A stretch of 48,455 nucleotides of DNA from Alphaproteobacteria bacterium (GTDB lineage: Bacteria > Pseudomonadota > Alphaproteobacteria > Thalassobaculales > Thalassobaculaceae), in the NCBI GenBank assembly GCA_024742605.1, contig JANSYC010000031.1, forward strand, positions 1 through 48,455, read 5' to 3'. The notes beneath the pieces are model-generated. The model was not told the DNA's origin, ran no database searches, and saw nothing but the letters and a program-made list of their open reading frames with translations. Positions 31,687 through 41,433 of the stretch are shown here, piece after piece. A program made the translations under genes and the position numbers. Each line of letters begins with the position of its first letter. Position 1 is the first letter of the stretch.

Positions 31687-34443
31687 ATGCGTTCTCCGGT
31701 CGCCGATCAGCTCACTGACCTCCCTGCCCTGCACGCCACGCCTGCGGGCGCGTTCTGGCGTTCGTCGAGCGGATCTGTCGAAACCCTGTCCTTCGATCAG
31801 GCGGCCTTGCGCGGACATGACACGCCGCCGGTGGTCTGCCATGCCCGGGCGGTCGCACGACGCCTGGGCCTGGAGTCGCTCGACGCCTACGACCTGCTGG
31901 AGCTGTTCGCGTTTGTACGTCCCGCTCAGTTTTGTCTGCCGACCCCGCGCGGTCTGGCGCAGGCCATGGCCCTTCCGATGCCCGAAACGCCAGCCGAGAT
32001 GGCCGACTGCCTGATCCCGGTCGCGGACGCGCTCTTGGCCGAGTTGGGCGAGCGGGAGGCCTTAGAGGGCCGGGATCGTTGGGCCCGTTCCATCGCCCGG
32101 GCGATGTTTGACGGCGGCTGGCGCTGGGGCCGTTTGGTCCTGCTGGCCTTGGGAGAGCCCGATCCCGGACAGCCGGCACCGATCAAGGCATCCGGCCTCG
32201 AAATCTGGCGCGACCTGGCGGAGTTCTCGGAACACGCCCCCTTGCCGCCCGCCGGGCAGGAACCGGTCAGCGGGGAAGAGGCCCGGCTGCATCTGGCCCG
32301 CGCGCTGGGCGAGAATTCGGAGGTCCGCCTGACCCAGGCCGATTATGCAGACCTGGTCTCCGGGGCGTTTCAGCCGCCGCAGCGGGACGAGCACCCCCAT
32401 GTGGTTCTGGCGGAGGCCGGAACCGGCGTCGGCAAGACCATGGGGTATCTGGCCCCGGCATCTCTGTGGGCCGACAAGAACGAGGGGGCCGTCTGGGTCT
32501 CCACCTATACCCGGAACCTTCAGACCCAGATCGACGGAGAACTGGACCGGCTGTTCCCGGACCCGGTCGCGAAGTCACTGAAGGTGGTGGTCCGCAAGGG
32601 ACGGGAAAACTATCTGTGCCTTCTCAATCTGGAGGACGCGACCCGCGCCCTGCCCGGAATGCCTCGGCATGCGACCGCGATCGGCCTGATGGCCCGCTGG
32701 GCCCGTGCCACCCGAGACGGCGATCTGCAGGGCGGAGACTTTCCCGCCTGGCTGACAGATCTGCTGGGCAGGGGGCGCACGCAGGGTCTGGCCGACCGGC
32801 GCGGGGAGTGCATCTATTCCGCCTGCCCGCACTACCATAAATGCTTCATCGAGCGATCGGTCCGCCGGGCGAAGCGGGCGCGGGTCGTGGTCGCGAACCA
32901 TGCCCTGGTGATGATCCAGGCTGCTTTGGGAGGAATCGACGACGCCACCGTGCCGACGCGCTACGTGTTCGACGAGGGCCACCACGTGTTCGACGCCGCA
33001 GACAGCGCGTTTTCGGCGAACCTGTCGGCCCTGGAGACAGTGGAGCTTCGGCGCTGGATTCTGGGCACCGAGACCCGACGCGGGCGGGCGCGCGGTCTCC
33101 GGAGACGGGTCGAAGAGCTGATCGCCGACGATATGCCCTCCCTGGAAGCGTTGGAGGAGATCGAAAACGCCGCCGCCGCTCTGCCAGGCGAAGGCTGGGG
33201 CAACCGGATTTCCGACGAGGCGCCACGCGGCGCGACCGAAGCCTTTCTGACCCTGGTCCGCCGGCAGATCTACGCCCGCGTTCCCGATCCACGCACGCCC
33301 TACGGGCTCGAATGCGACGCCAAACCGCCGGTCGACGGCATGTTGGAAGCGGCCACCGACTTGGACTTGGCGCTCAAGCGCATGCTGGATCCGATGAACG
33401 ACCTGCGCAAAAAGCTCATGGCCAAACTGGACGATGACGCGGAGGACCTGGAATCCCAGAGCCGCCAGCGGATTGAAGCGGTTGCCCGCTCCCTGAACCG
33501 TCGCGGCGAGGCCACGATTGGCGGCTGGCGCGCGATGCTGAAAAGCCTGCACGACGCCACGCCGGTGGAATTCGTCGACTGGATGGCGATCGAACGGATT
33601 GACGGCCGGGACATGGATGTGGGGCTTCATCGGCATTGGATCGACCCCACCACGCCGTTCGTGGAAACCGTCGTGAAACCGGCCCACGGGCTGGTCGTCA
33701 CCTCGGCAACCTTGCGGGACGGGTCCGGCGATGCCGAGCAGGACTGGGCGGCGGCCGAGACCCGGACCGGCGCAACCCATCTCCTGTCTCCAGCGATCCG
33801 CGCCGAGGTATCCTCTCCCTTCGACTATCCGCGCATGACCCGGGTGTTCATCGTCAACGATGTGCGGAAAGACGATCTTGATCAGGTGGCCGCGGCCTAT
33901 CGGGCCCTGTTCCTGGCATCACATGGCGGCGCGTTGGGTCTGTTCACCGCAATCAGCAGGCTGCGCGCCGTGCACGGCCGGATCGCAGCACCGCTGGATG
34001 CGGCGGGTCTGCCGCTCTACGCCCAACACGTGGACGGAATGAACCTTTCCACTCTGATCGATATTTTCCGGGCGGAACAGGAGGCCTGTCTGCTGGGGAC
34101 CGACGCGGTCAGAGACGGGGTCGATGTGCCGGGCGATTCGCTGCGGCTGATCGTGTTCGATCGGGTGCCCTGGCCGCGTCCGGACATCCTCTACCGGGCG
34201 CGGCGCGCGGCATTCGGTGGGGCCGCGTATACCGACATGCTGACCCGCCTGCGGCTGAAGCAGGCTTTCGGACGGCTGATCCGACGGGCCAGTGACCACG
34301 GCGTTTTCGTGCTGCTCGACCCGATGATGCCGACCCGGCTGTTGGGCGCTTTCCCCGAGGGCGTGCCGGTCACGCGCTGCGGATTGGCCGAGGCGGTCGC
34401 GGAGACGACCGCTTTCCTGTCGGATCGACGCGCCCGAAGTTGA
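31687..34443 (+). CDS. DinG-like ATP-dependent DNA helicase with Fe-S cluster
   Basis: A 918-aa superfamily 2 helicase of the XPD/DinG group. The first 230 residues are an extension of unknown role (not a visible exonuclease). Walker A is AEAGTGVGKT at about 242-251; four cysteines, Cys311, Cys375, Cys380 and Cys386, are spaced as in the Fe-S domain; the DEAH-type box is DEGHH at 429-433; motif VI is QAFGRLIRR near 860. It would unwind DNA 5' to 3', possibly at R-loops or damaged forks. ATG at 31687; no close operon partner, and transcription is divergent from the cyclase. Confidence 0.9.
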   Translation: MRSPVADQLTDLPALHATPAGAFWRSSSGSVETLSFDQAALRGHDTPPVVCHARAVARRLGLESLDAYDLLELFAFVRPAQFCLPTPRGLAQAMALPMPETPAEMADCLIPVADALLAELGEREALEGRDRWARSIARAMFDGGWRWGRLVLLALGEPDPGQPAPIKASGLEIWRDLAEFSEHAPLPPAGQEPVSGEEARLHLARALGENSEVRLTQADYADLVSGAFQPPQRDEHPHVVLAEAGTGVGKTMGYLAPASLWADKNEGAVWVSTYTRNLQTQIDGELDRLFPDPVAKSLKVVVRKGRENYLCLLNLEDATRALPGMPRHATAIGLMARWARATRDGDLQGGDFPAWLTDLLGRGRTQGLADRRGECIYSACPHYHKCFIERSVRRAKRARVVVANHALVMIQAALGGIDDATVPTRYVFDEGHHVFDAADSAFSANLSALETVELRRWILGTETRRGRARGLRRRVEELIADDMPSLEALEEIENAAAALPGEGWGNRISDEAPRGATEAFLTLVRRQIYARVPDPRTPYGLECDAKPPVDGMLEAATDLDLALKRMLDPMNDLRKKLMAKLDDDAEDLESQSRQRIEAVARSLNRRGEATIGGWRAMLKSLHDATPVEFVDWMAIERIDGRDMDVGLHRHWIDPTTPFVETVVKPAHGLVVTSATLRDGSGDAEQDWAAAETRTGATHLLSPAIRAEVSSPFDYPRMTRVFIVNDVRKDDLDQVAAAYRALFLASHGGALGLFTAISRLRAVHGRIAAPLDAAGLPLYAQHVDGMNLSTLIDIFRAEQEACLLGTDAVRDGVDVPGDSLRLIVFDRVPWPRPDILYRARRAAFGGAAYTDMLTRLRLKQAFGRLIRRASDHGVFVLLDPMMPTRLLGAFPEGVPVTRCGLAEAVAETTAFLSDRRARS

Positions 34444-34449
34444 CATAAT

Positions 34450-34480
34450 TAAACCCGCCCAACAGAAGTGAAGGGCGGGC
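34450..34480 (-). terminator. Terminator of the YdcH-like gene
   Basis: CCCGCCC (34454-34460) pairs with GGGCGGG (34473-34479), 7 bp with a 12-base loop. On the minus strand the stem is followed by TTTAATT. It lies 57 bases past the YdcH-like stop and 7 bases after the helicase stop, so it may also stop plus-strand transcription. Confidence 0.7.
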
Positions 34481-34536
34481 TCGCGACCGGCGGATTCGCC
34501 GGCATTCTGGATCTGAAGACGCGTGATTCAGTGGAA

Positions 34537-34704
34537 TCAGCTGGTCTCCAGGCGGACGATCTCGTCCTTGATGGCCAGTTTCTGGCGCTTGATATCAAGG
34601 AGAACGTTTTCATCCGGCGCAGGCCGTGAAAGCTCCTTTGATAAGGTGGTGTCGAGACTGGAATGGCGATCCTTTAGGGAGTCGATTCGAGCAACTCGAG
34701 ACAT
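34537..34704 (-). CDS. YdcH/DUF465 family protein, 55 aa
   Basis: A 55-aa coiled-coil-like protein starting MSRVARIDSLKDRHSSLD and ending with LLDIKRQKLAIKDEIVRLE, the DUF465 pattern (a helical hairpin with KRQKLAIKDEI). The role of the family is unknown. The ATG at 34704 is set by a near-perfect AAAGGAGG seven or so bases upstream, the strongest ribosome site in the window. It has its own terminator and an A/T-rich upstream region, so it is probably a highly translated single gene. Confidence 0.9.
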   Translation of the reverse strand: MSRVARIDSLKDRHSSLDTTLSKELSRPAPDENVLLDIKRQKLAIKDEIVRLETS

Positions 34705-34796
34705 AGACGCACCTCCTTTGCTTTGGGGGCGACCCGGTAAAAATCGCCCGGTCTTAAAATCGTACTCTCAGGATATGGGTACGTCGAGCGGCGCAT

Positions 34797-34821
34797 TCAA
34801 AAACTTTCACTCATTTGAAAG
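34797..34821 (-). terminator. Terminator of the amidase/DUF2848 unit
   Basis: On the minus strand CTTTCA, a six-base loop and TGAAAG are followed by TTTTT. The stem is short and A/T-rich, but position (28 bases after the amidase stop) and the T run fit a rho-independent terminator. Confidence 0.5.
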
Positions 34822-34849
34822 AAATATAACTTCAAATCTTCACCTTCCC

Positions 34850-36217
34850 TTAATGCATTCGAAAAACCGCCTCGACAGCTGCGGAAATCGCCAGGACCTC
34901 GTCATCCGCACCATGCTCACCCATGAGCATCAATCCGACGGGCGCAGACCCCGGAGCATGCAGCGGCACAGTAGCGGCGCAGCGATCGAGAAAATTGCCG
35001 ACCGATGGATTGCGCAGCATGGCCTGATTGGCCTCGCCGAATGCGTCATCGGACGCAACCAGTTCCGAAATCGGCGGCGCCACACGCGGCACGGTTGGCA
35101 TCAGCACGGCGTCGAAGGCCGAACTGACGGCAGCACAGGATTTCTGGATCTCGGCCCGAGCGCGCAGCAGATCATAATAGTCCGAGCCGGACTGTTCGGA
35201 GGCACGCCGAATTCGGGCAATCACCCTTGGGTCGAAACCGTCCGGGTCCCGCTCCACATGCCGCCGATGCAACGCACTGCATTCGACAGCGGTGAATCCG
35301 CCCTTCGCGTTCGCCTCCGGGATGCGGGACAGTTCGGTGAAGGGCAGGTCGACGATCTTGGCGCCGGCCTGCGACAGCCGGCTCAGGGCAGCCGCGAACC
35401 CGGCGGCGACGGTGTCATCCAGTCCGTCCATCACCAGAGTTCCGGGGACGGCAAAGCGCAGGCCGACCACCGAGCGGACCGGAAGCCGCCGGACCGGTGC
35501 CCCGGACATCACCTGATGCAGCAGCGCGCAGCAGGCAATGGTCGGCGCCAGCGGACCGATCGAATCGAGCGAACTGGACAGCGCGAACGCACCCTCGAGC
35601 GGCACCCGGCTCTGCGTCGGCTTGAACCCGGCGATCCCGCACAGGGCCGCCGGGATCCGCACCGATCCGCCGGTGTCCGAGCCGATCCCCGCCACCGCCA
35701 TCCCGTCGGTCACGCTGATCACCGCGCCCGAGGACGAGCCGCCGGGAATTCGGCCGGTCGTCCGATCCCACGGATTGGCCGGCGTGCCGAAATGCGGATT
35801 GATGCCGATCCCGGAATAGGCGAATTCGGTCATATTGGTCCGGCCGGTGATCACCGCCCCTGCCGCGCGCAGGCGGGCGACGATCGGCGCATCGGCCGCA
35901 GCCGGCGGATCGACCTCGGCCACCCGAGAGCCCGCCGTCGTCACCTGCCCCGCCACATCGAACAGATCCTTGACCGAGACCGGCAGTCCCTCAAGCGGAC
36001 GCGCGGGTATCCCGGCCACACGCAGCCGGTCGCTCGCCTCGGCCTCGGCGCGCGCCGTTTCAGCAAACAGCTTCAGGTACACCCGCCTGCCCTCGCCTGC
36101 CGGGTCTTGGGCGCGCCCGTGCGCGGTCTCCAGCAGGTCAACGGCACGGGTTTTACCGGATTCGAGCGCGGCTGTGAGATCGAACAGCGGAGCCAAAGGT
36201 GCGAAAGTCTCACTCAT
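34850..36217 (-). CDS. Amidase signature family hydrolase
   Basis: A 455-aa amidase. The Ser-cisSer-Lys triad is visible: Lys83 in LPVSVKDLFDV, the cis-serine in PGGSSSGA (161-163), and the nucleophile Ser185 in SDTGGSVRIPAALCG. It hydrolyses an amide of unknown identity in the cytosol. It starts two bases after the DUF2848 stop (TGATTATG), so the two are one unit; this pair recurs in proteobacteria and suggests a shared catabolic task. It is not GatA: there is no gatB or gatC nearby and the sequence is of the general amidase type. Confidence 0.9.
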   Translation of the reverse strand: MSETFAPLAPLFDLTAALESGKTRAVDLLETAHGRAQDPAGEGRRVYLKLFAETARAEAEASDRLRVAGIPARPLEGLPVSVKDLFDVAGQVTTAGSRVAEVDPPAAADAPIVARLRAAGAVITGRTNMTEFAYSGIGINPHFGTPANPWDRTTGRIPGGSSSGAVISVTDGMAVAGIGSDTGGSVRIPAALCGIAGFKPTQSRVPLEGAFALSSSLDSIGPLAPTIACCALLHQVMSGAPVRRLPVRSVVGLRFAVPGTLVMDGLDDTVAAGFAAALSRLSQAGAKIVDLPFTELSRIPEANAKGGFTAVECSALHRRHVERDPDGFDPRVIARIRRASEQSGSDYYDLLRARAEIQKSCAAVSSAFDAVLMPTVPRVAPPISELVASDDAFGEANQAMLRNPSVGNFLDRCAATVPLHAPGSAPVGLMLMGEHGADDEVLAISAAVEAVFRMH

Positions 36218-36219
36218 AA

Positions 36220-36891
36220 TCAGTTCACCACCGGCAGGGTTTCTATGTCATAGGCATGGTCGATCGCGGTCGCGGTCTTGGGATCGGACAACCGCATGGC
36301 AAACCGGTCCGCCGGACGTATCCCGCCGATCACCGGGACCGTTCCGCACAGCATGACGGTTCCCGGCGGCAGGCCGCCATAGCCGTCCACCAGCTCCATC
36401 AGCGGTCGAATCATGGCAAGCGTGCCGGTCTGATACACCACTTCGGCGCCGTCGATCATCACCCGCGCTTCCAAGGTCAGCTCGTCCAGACGGTCGATCA
36501 CCTCGTCCAGCTTCCAGGCGTCGCGTGCCAGTACCTTCGGGCACATCTGCTTGGACACTGGGATCGAATAGGCTTCGACCTTCCGATCGGTGTGATCGGA
36601 GCCGACGGTCAACCAGATCCCATCGTCAGCGGAGATCAGCACCGGTTCGACCTCGCCCGAACTCTGATCGCCAAGGACCTGCACACGATAGGCCTGCGTG
36701 ACCACACCGGCGGCGGCCCGGTAGTAGAGGGGCACATGGCTCGGCCCCGGGATGCCCAGGGCCGCCAGTTCCTCGATATGATGATCCAAAGCCGCCTTGT
36801 CGCGCCCGGTCCAGCCGGCGACCACGCAATCCCGCACCGTCAGATCCAACGGTCGGCCATGATTGGTCTGGAAATTCAGAACAACGGTCAT
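36220..36891 (-). CDS. DUF2848 protein
   Basis: A 223-aa protein of the DUF2848 family. It begins with LNFQTNHGRPLDLTVRDCVVAGWTGRD and contains ISADDGIWLTVGSDHTDR and PPGTVMLCGTVPVIGGIRPADRF, which recalls the fumarylacetoacetate hydrolase fold. No function is proven; the partner amidase suggests degradation of an amide or related compound. The gene lies 50 bp downstream of ccmI on the same strand without an obvious terminator, so read-through from the ccm operon is possible. Confidence 0.83.
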   Translation of the reverse strand: MTVVLNFQTNHGRPLDLTVRDCVVAGWTGRDKAALDHHIEELAALGIPGPSHVPLYYRAAAGVVTQAYRVQVLGDQSSGEVEPVLISADDGIWLTVGSDHTDRKVEAYSIPVSKQMCPKVLARDAWKLDEVIDRLDELTLEARVMIDGAEVVYQTGTLAMIRPLMELVDGYGGLPPGTVMLCGTVPVIGGIRPADRFAMRLSDPKTATAIDHAYDIETLPVVN

Positions 36892-36941
36892 GAAGGAGCT
36901 CCTGCGGAATGATCGGACGTGGACGATAGCCGTCCGAACCG

Positions 36942-38372
36942 CTATCCGTCGAGCGCCTCAATCCGCCGTTCCACCGCCGCCCTCACGGGACTGTCCGCCG
37001 GCAGGTCATCGAGCAGACGGGTCCAGAGGGCCCGCGCCTCGTCGGAATCACCGCCGCGGTCGGCGATCAGCCCGCCGAAGAACAGTCCCTCCGGGTTGGT
37101 CGGATCGATCGTCCGAATACGCTCGATCGCCTGAATGAATTCAGCCGGCATGTCGCGTTCGCTGGTTCCGGGTGGGAACAGGGCATGGGCGTAGTCAAGC
37201 TGCGCTTCCACGCTCTCCGGAGCCCGTTTGGCCGCCTCGCCAAAGGCCTCGATCGCCTTCGCCGGTTGATCCAGCACCTGATAGGACCGCCCCAGGCGTC
37301 GCCAGCCGTCAACATCGTTGGGGTCTTCTTCCAGACGGGCGGCGAGACCCGAGACCATGCCCTGGATCATCTCCAGGCGATCCTCGGGCGCCATGCGGGA
37401 GGCGACTTCCATGTCCTCCGCACTGGGTCCGCGCTGCTCCTGCTGCTCGGCTGTGCGCACGGCACTGCGGGCGGCAGCGGCGGATCGCCGATCCGTCAAA
37501 TCGACGCCGATCTCGTCCGCCGCTTCGTCGATGCGCCGGCTCAACAATTGTTGCCAAGGAGCGTCGGCGGGCGAGTCCGCCTCAAGGTCGATCCACCACG
37601 CCAGCGCCGCCTCGATATTTCCCGCCTGTCGTTCCGCCAACCCGAGGTAAAACCGGGCGCGGGGCTCCGCCGACATGAGATCAACCGCCTGCTGGAATGC
37701 CTCTTTGGCTTCCGGCGGCACCAGGCCGTCATTTGCCTGTACCATCGCCTCGCCCAGGGACGACCAAGACGCCGCATCGGCCGTCGGCAGGCGGGTCGCT
37801 TTCCGGAAGGCATCGACTGCGGAGGCCGACTTGTCCAGCATCTGATAGGTCCGTCCCAGCAGCATCCAGCCGCCCAGGTCCGTGGGCTCGTCTTCCAGGC
37901 GTCCCGCCAGTTGCTTCGCCATGTCCTCAAGCCCGCGCCGCCGGTCATCGGCGGTATCGGTGCGGGTCCGTTCGGCCGCACGATCCGCCAACGGAAAATC
38001 GGGCAACCCCGGAGTCCCTAAGACCGCGTAGAGGCCCAGCGTCGCAACCGGGACCAGGAAGATAAGGATTGTCGAGGTCACGAACCGGCGCCGACGTCCG
38101 CGTTCAACCGAGGCCTCATCATCGGGCACGGCGGACCGCGAGCCGGCTTCCGTCAGAATCCGCCGTTCGATCTCAATACGGGCCGCCTCGGCCTGGATCT
38201 CATCGATCCGGCCGCCCTGACGGTCCCGCTCCAACTCGGCCATCTGATCGCGGAGAACGGTAAGCCCGTGATCCTGCCGATCACCGCTTTCCACGCGCCG
38301 ACGCACCAGCGGCGCCAGCAAGGCCAAGACCGCGGCCAGCAGCAGAACTCCCGCTATCGCCCAGAAAATCAC
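36942..38372 (-). CDS. ccmI: Cytochrome c biogenesis protein CcmI
   Basis: CcmI (CycH) holds apocytochrome c for heme ligation. The 476-aa protein has two N-terminal membrane helices (IFWAIAGVLLLAAVLALLAPLV and a second near residue 95, FVTSTILIFLVPVATLGLYAVLG) with a leucine-zipper-like charged loop between, then a periplasmic TPR domain (for example GGWMLLGRTYQMLDKSASAVDAF and DGWRRLGRSYQVLDQPAKAIEAF). ATG at 38372 overlaps the ccmH stop as ATGA. It closes the ccm operon; DUF2848 follows. Confidence 0.93.
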   Translation of the reverse strand: MIFWAIAGVLLLAAVLALLAPLVRRRVESGDRQDHGLTVLRDQMAELERDRQGGRIDEIQAEAARIEIERRILTEAGSRSAVPDDEASVERGRRRRFVTSTILIFLVPVATLGLYAVLGTPGLPDFPLADRAAERTRTDTADDRRRGLEDMAKQLAGRLEDEPTDLGGWMLLGRTYQMLDKSASAVDAFRKATRLPTADAASWSSLGEAMVQANDGLVPPEAKEAFQQAVDLMSAEPRARFYLGLAERQAGNIEAALAWWIDLEADSPADAPWQQLLSRRIDEAADEIGVDLTDRRSAAAARSAVRTAEQQEQRGPSAEDMEVASRMAPEDRLEMIQGMVSGLAARLEEDPNDVDGWRRLGRSYQVLDQPAKAIEAFGEAAKRAPESVEAQLDYAHALFPPGTSERDMPAEFIQAIERIRTIDPTNPEGLFFGGLIADRGGDSDEARALWTRLLDDLPADSPVRAAVERRIEALDG

Positions 38373-38863
38373 GTTTCTTTTCCTTCATCCGCCGCCCCGT
38401 CGAGCAGCGCTTTCACCCGCGCATGTTCTTCTGCCGTCAGCGGCTGCGTAACTTCGGGACGGCGGCGACGCCAGGCGAACACCGCCAAGGCCAGACCACC
38501 GACGACCAGCAGAGCGCCAGGGCCGTACCAGAGAAGGTAGGTGCTCTCGGTGGTCGGCGGCTCCAACAGCACGAACGGGCCGTACCGGTCCACCAGGTAA
38601 TCGAGGATCTGCTGATCGCTGTCGCCCGCGACAAGCCGTTCCCGTACCAAAATGCGAAGGTCGGCTGCAAGCTCGGCGTTGCTGTCGTCGATGGATTGGT
38701 TCTGACACACCAGACAACGGATATGGGCCGACAATCCCCGTGCCCGGCTTTCCAGAGCCGGATCTTCCAGCATCTCATCCGGCTGCACCGCGAAAACGGG
38801 AGCCAAAGCGCCCGACCCGGTCAGGCAGATCACGAGCACCAGAAGGGGCAGGAACCGTCTCAT
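38369..38863 (-). CDS. ccmH: Cytochrome c maturation protein CcmH
   Basis: CcmH is a membrane thiol protein that reduces apocytochrome CXXCH. It is 164 aa with a signal sequence, the redox pair Cys50-Cys53 in HIRCLVCQNQSIDDSNAELA, and one C-terminal helix (YLLWYGPGALLVVGGLALAVFAW). It lacks the TPR half found in E. coli CcmH, that function being in the separate CcmI. It overlaps ccmG and ccmI at each end by 4 bp. Confidence 0.95.
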   Translation of the reverse strand: MRRFLPLLVLVICLTGSGALAPVFAVQPDEMLEDPALESRARGLSAHIRCLVCQNQSIDDSNAELAADLRILVRERLVAGDSDQQILDYLVDRYGPFVLLEPPTTESTYLLWYGPGALLVVGGLALAVFAWRRRRPEVTQPLTAEEHARVKALLDGAADEGKET

Positions 38864-39399
38864 CCGGCGATCTCACGCATCAGAGGGATCAACTGTTCCT
38901 CGACGACCGATCGGGTCAGTTCCCCCACATGGCGGTAGCGAATCCGTCCCTGGCCATCAATCACGTAGGTTTCCGGCACGCCGTAGACGCCAAGGTCGAT
39001 TCCGACACGCCCATTGCGATCCACGGCGATCCGCTTGTAGGGGTTTCCCAGTGTTTTGAGGAAATCCCGGGTGGCCTTCGGCTCATCCTTGTAGGCAAGC
39101 CCGTAGACGGTGATCGCACCATCATCGACCAGCCGCCGCATCAACGGGATCTCGGCTCGGCACGGCGCACACCAGGACGCGAAGACGTTCAGCAGGACCG
39201 GTGCGCCGGTCGCAAGTTCTGTCGAGGTTACGGACCCGTCCCCCTCTTCCAGCGACGGCAGATCAAATGCCGGGACAGGCTTGTCGAGGAGTGCGGACGG
39301 CAGAACCTGAGGATTGTGTCCAGCCAGAATCGGATAGCCAAGCCAGCCGATCAGAAACAGGGCACCCAGCAGGGGTAACAGGAAAAACAGCCGCCTCAT
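38860..39399 (-). CDS. ccmG: Thiol:disulfide interchange protein CcmG (DsbE)
   Basis: A 179-aa membrane-anchored thioredoxin-fold protein with the active site Cys77-Cys80 in ASWCAPCRAEIP and the cis-proline region GVPETYVIDGQGRIRY. It passes electrons to CcmH in the periplasm. The N-terminal helix (LFFLLPLLGALFLIGWLGY) is the anchor. ATG at 39399 is 45 bp after the ccmF stop, and the stop overlaps ccmH by 4 bp. Confidence 0.95.
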   Translation of the reverse strand: MRRLFFLLPLLGALFLIGWLGYPILAGHNPQVLPSALLDKPVPAFDLPSLEEGDGSVTSTELATGAPVLLNVFASWCAPCRAEIPLMRRLVDDGAITVYGLAYKDEPKATRDFLKTLGNPYKRIAVDRNGRVGIDLGVYGVPETYVIDGQGRIRYRHVGELTRSVVEEQLIPLMREIAG

Positions 39400-39444
39400 G
39401 CCGGCGTCACCGCGTGGAACGCGCCACCGGGTCCGCGAAACGGA

Positions 39445-41433
39445 TCAATCATCTCCGGCGTCCATTCCGGCATGGGCGGGCGTCCACGCCTCGGCCCTGC
39501 GCTTTCCGGGTGCGCCGACCCGCAGGCGCCGGTCCGCTAAGGAAACCAGACCGCCGAGGGTCATCAACCCGCAGCCGATCCAGATCCAAAGCACCAGCGG
39601 CTTGACGTAGATTCGGATTGTGGAGCGCCCGTTATCCGCCTTCTCGCCGAGCACCGCGTAGATGTCGCCCCAGGCGCGCGGACGGATGGCCGCCTCGGTG
39701 GTCGATGTCTGCTCGACCGGATAGACCCGGCGCTCGGACTCCATCACCTCGCCATCCTCCAGCTTGAAGATGCCGACCTCCGCCACGTAGTTCGGGCCCT
39801 GCCGATGCTCGACACCCTCGAACACCAGTTCACGTCCCGCAATCTCGATTTTGTCGCCAGGATCCACATACCGAACGACTTCGCTCGAGAAAAAGGTCTC
39901 GCCCACCGCCCCAAGGATGAACACCGCCATCCCCAAATGCGCCAGGCTCATGCCGTAGGCGGCGCGGGGCAGGCCGGCGGCGCGGGAGGCGGATTGTCCA
40001 AACGGAATGCGGAACAGCTTGATCCGATCCGCCCATTCGACCAGCACGGACACCGCCAGCCAGACCGCCAAGGACAGCCCGAGGATCGCGCCGACCGGCG
40101 CGCCCAGCAGCACGAGTGCCACCACCGCCATTCCCGCGGTCGCGAGATAGGACGGCCACAACTTGATCAGGGCAGCCTTCAGATTGGCGCGTTTCCAGGC
40201 CAGCAGCGGACCGATCCCGAGGGCCAATATCGCCGGTATCATGATAGGCACCACCGTCGCCTCGAAATAGGGCGGACCGACCGACACTTTTTCGCCGGTC
40301 ATGCTTTCCAGCGCCAGCGGATAGAGCGTGCCGATCAGCACCGTCGCCGCCGCCGTCGACATGATCAGGTTGTTCAGGACCAGCCCGCCTTCACGGCTGA
40401 CCGGCCGGAACATGCCGCCGGATTCCATCTTCGGTGCACGCCAGGCGAACAGGATGAAGGACCCGACGATCGCCACCGCCAGGAGCCCGAGAATGAAGAG
40501 ACCGCGATCCGGATCGACCGCGAAGGCATGGACACTGGTCAGAACGCCCGAGCGCACCAGGAAGGTTCCAAGCAGACTCATCGCGAAGGCGACCAGCGCC
40601 AGGAAGACCGTCCAGCTTTTCAGTGCACCGCGCTTTTCGACCACGATCGCCGAATGCAGCAGCGCCGTCGCCGCCAGCCAGGGCATGAAGCTCGCGTTCT
40701 CGACCGGATCCCAGAACCACCAGCCGCCCCAGCCGAGTTCGTAATAGGCCCAGCCGGACCCGAGTGCGATCCCTGCGGTCAGGGCGCACCACGCCGCCAG
40801 GGTCCACGGCCGGACCCAGCGGGCCCAGGCCGGATCGACCCGGCCCTCCAGCAAGGCCGCAACAGCGAAGGAAAACGTGGTCGAGAGTCCGACATAGCCG
40901 AGATAGAGCATCGGCGGATGCAACGCCAAGCCGATATCCTGCAACAGCGGGTTCAACCCATTGCCGTCCAGCGGCGGATTGGGAATCCGCTCGAACGGAT
41001 TGGAGGTGAACAGGATGAAGGCCAGGAAGCCTACGCCGATCAGCCCCTGCACCGCCAGCGTCCGGGCCCGGAGATCCAGCGGAAGATTGCGTCCGAAGGC
41101 CGCCACCGCCGCGCCGAACAATGCCAGGATCAGCACCCATAGAAGCATCGAGCCTTCATGGTTCGCCCAGACGCCACTGATCTTGTAGATCAGCGGCTTC
41201 GAGGAATGCGAGTTCATGGCCACGTTCACGACCGAGAAATCGGAGACCAGATAAGCCTGGGTCAAAGCAGCGAACGAGATCCCGATCGCCAGAAACTGGA
41301 CCATCGCCGCCGGCCGTGCGATCGCCATGAGCCGCGGGTCCGCGACCGCAGCACCGTAAAGCGGGATCAGCGTTTGCACCAAGGCCACCACCAACGCTGC
41401 GATCAGGGCCAGATGTCCGAGTTCTGCGATCAT
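39445..41433 (-). CDS. ccmF: Heme lyase CcmF
   Basis: CcmF takes heme from CcmE and attaches it to apocytochrome c. The 662-aa membrane protein has the WWD domain GWGGWWFWDPVENASFMPWL with flanking conserved histidines, and about 14-15 helices. The start is the ATG at 41433, which overlaps the ccmE stop (ATGA) and has AGGAAGG upstream; the frame is open to 41478 but the earlier residues are not family-like. The next gene is ccmG. Confidence 0.96.
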   Translation of the reverse strand: MIAELGHLALIAALVVALVQTLIPLYGAAVADPRLMAIARPAAMVQFLAIGISFAALTQAYLVSDFSVVNVAMNSHSSKPLIYKISGVWANHEGSMLLWVLILALFGAAVAAFGRNLPLDLRARTLAVQGLIGVGFLAFILFTSNPFERIPNPPLDGNGLNPLLQDIGLALHPPMLYLGYVGLSTTFSFAVAALLEGRVDPAWARWVRPWTLAAWCALTAGIALGSGWAYYELGWGGWWFWDPVENASFMPWLAATALLHSAIVVEKRGALKSWTVFLALVAFAMSLLGTFLVRSGVLTSVHAFAVDPDRGLFILGLLAVAIVGSFILFAWRAPKMESGGMFRPVSREGGLVLNNLIMSTAAATVLIGTLYPLALESMTGEKVSVGPPYFEATVVPIMIPAILALGIGPLLAWKRANLKAALIKLWPSYLATAGMAVVALVLLGAPVGAILGLSLAVWLAVSVLVEWADRIKLFRIPFGQSASRAAGLPRAAYGMSLAHLGMAVFILGAVGETFFSSEVVRYVDPGDKIEIAGRELVFEGVEHRQGPNYVAEVGIFKLEDGEVMESERRVYPVEQTSTTEAAIRPRAWGDIYAVLGEKADNGRSTIRIYVKPLVLWIWIGCGLMTLGGLVSLADRRLRVGAPGKRRAEAWTPAHAGMDAGDD

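Noticed and set aside
39805-41142. 445-aa plus-strand frame opposite ccmF
   Set aside because: It is rich in His, Arg and Gln, as expected for the reverse of a membrane protein gene, and overlaps a certain gene fully.
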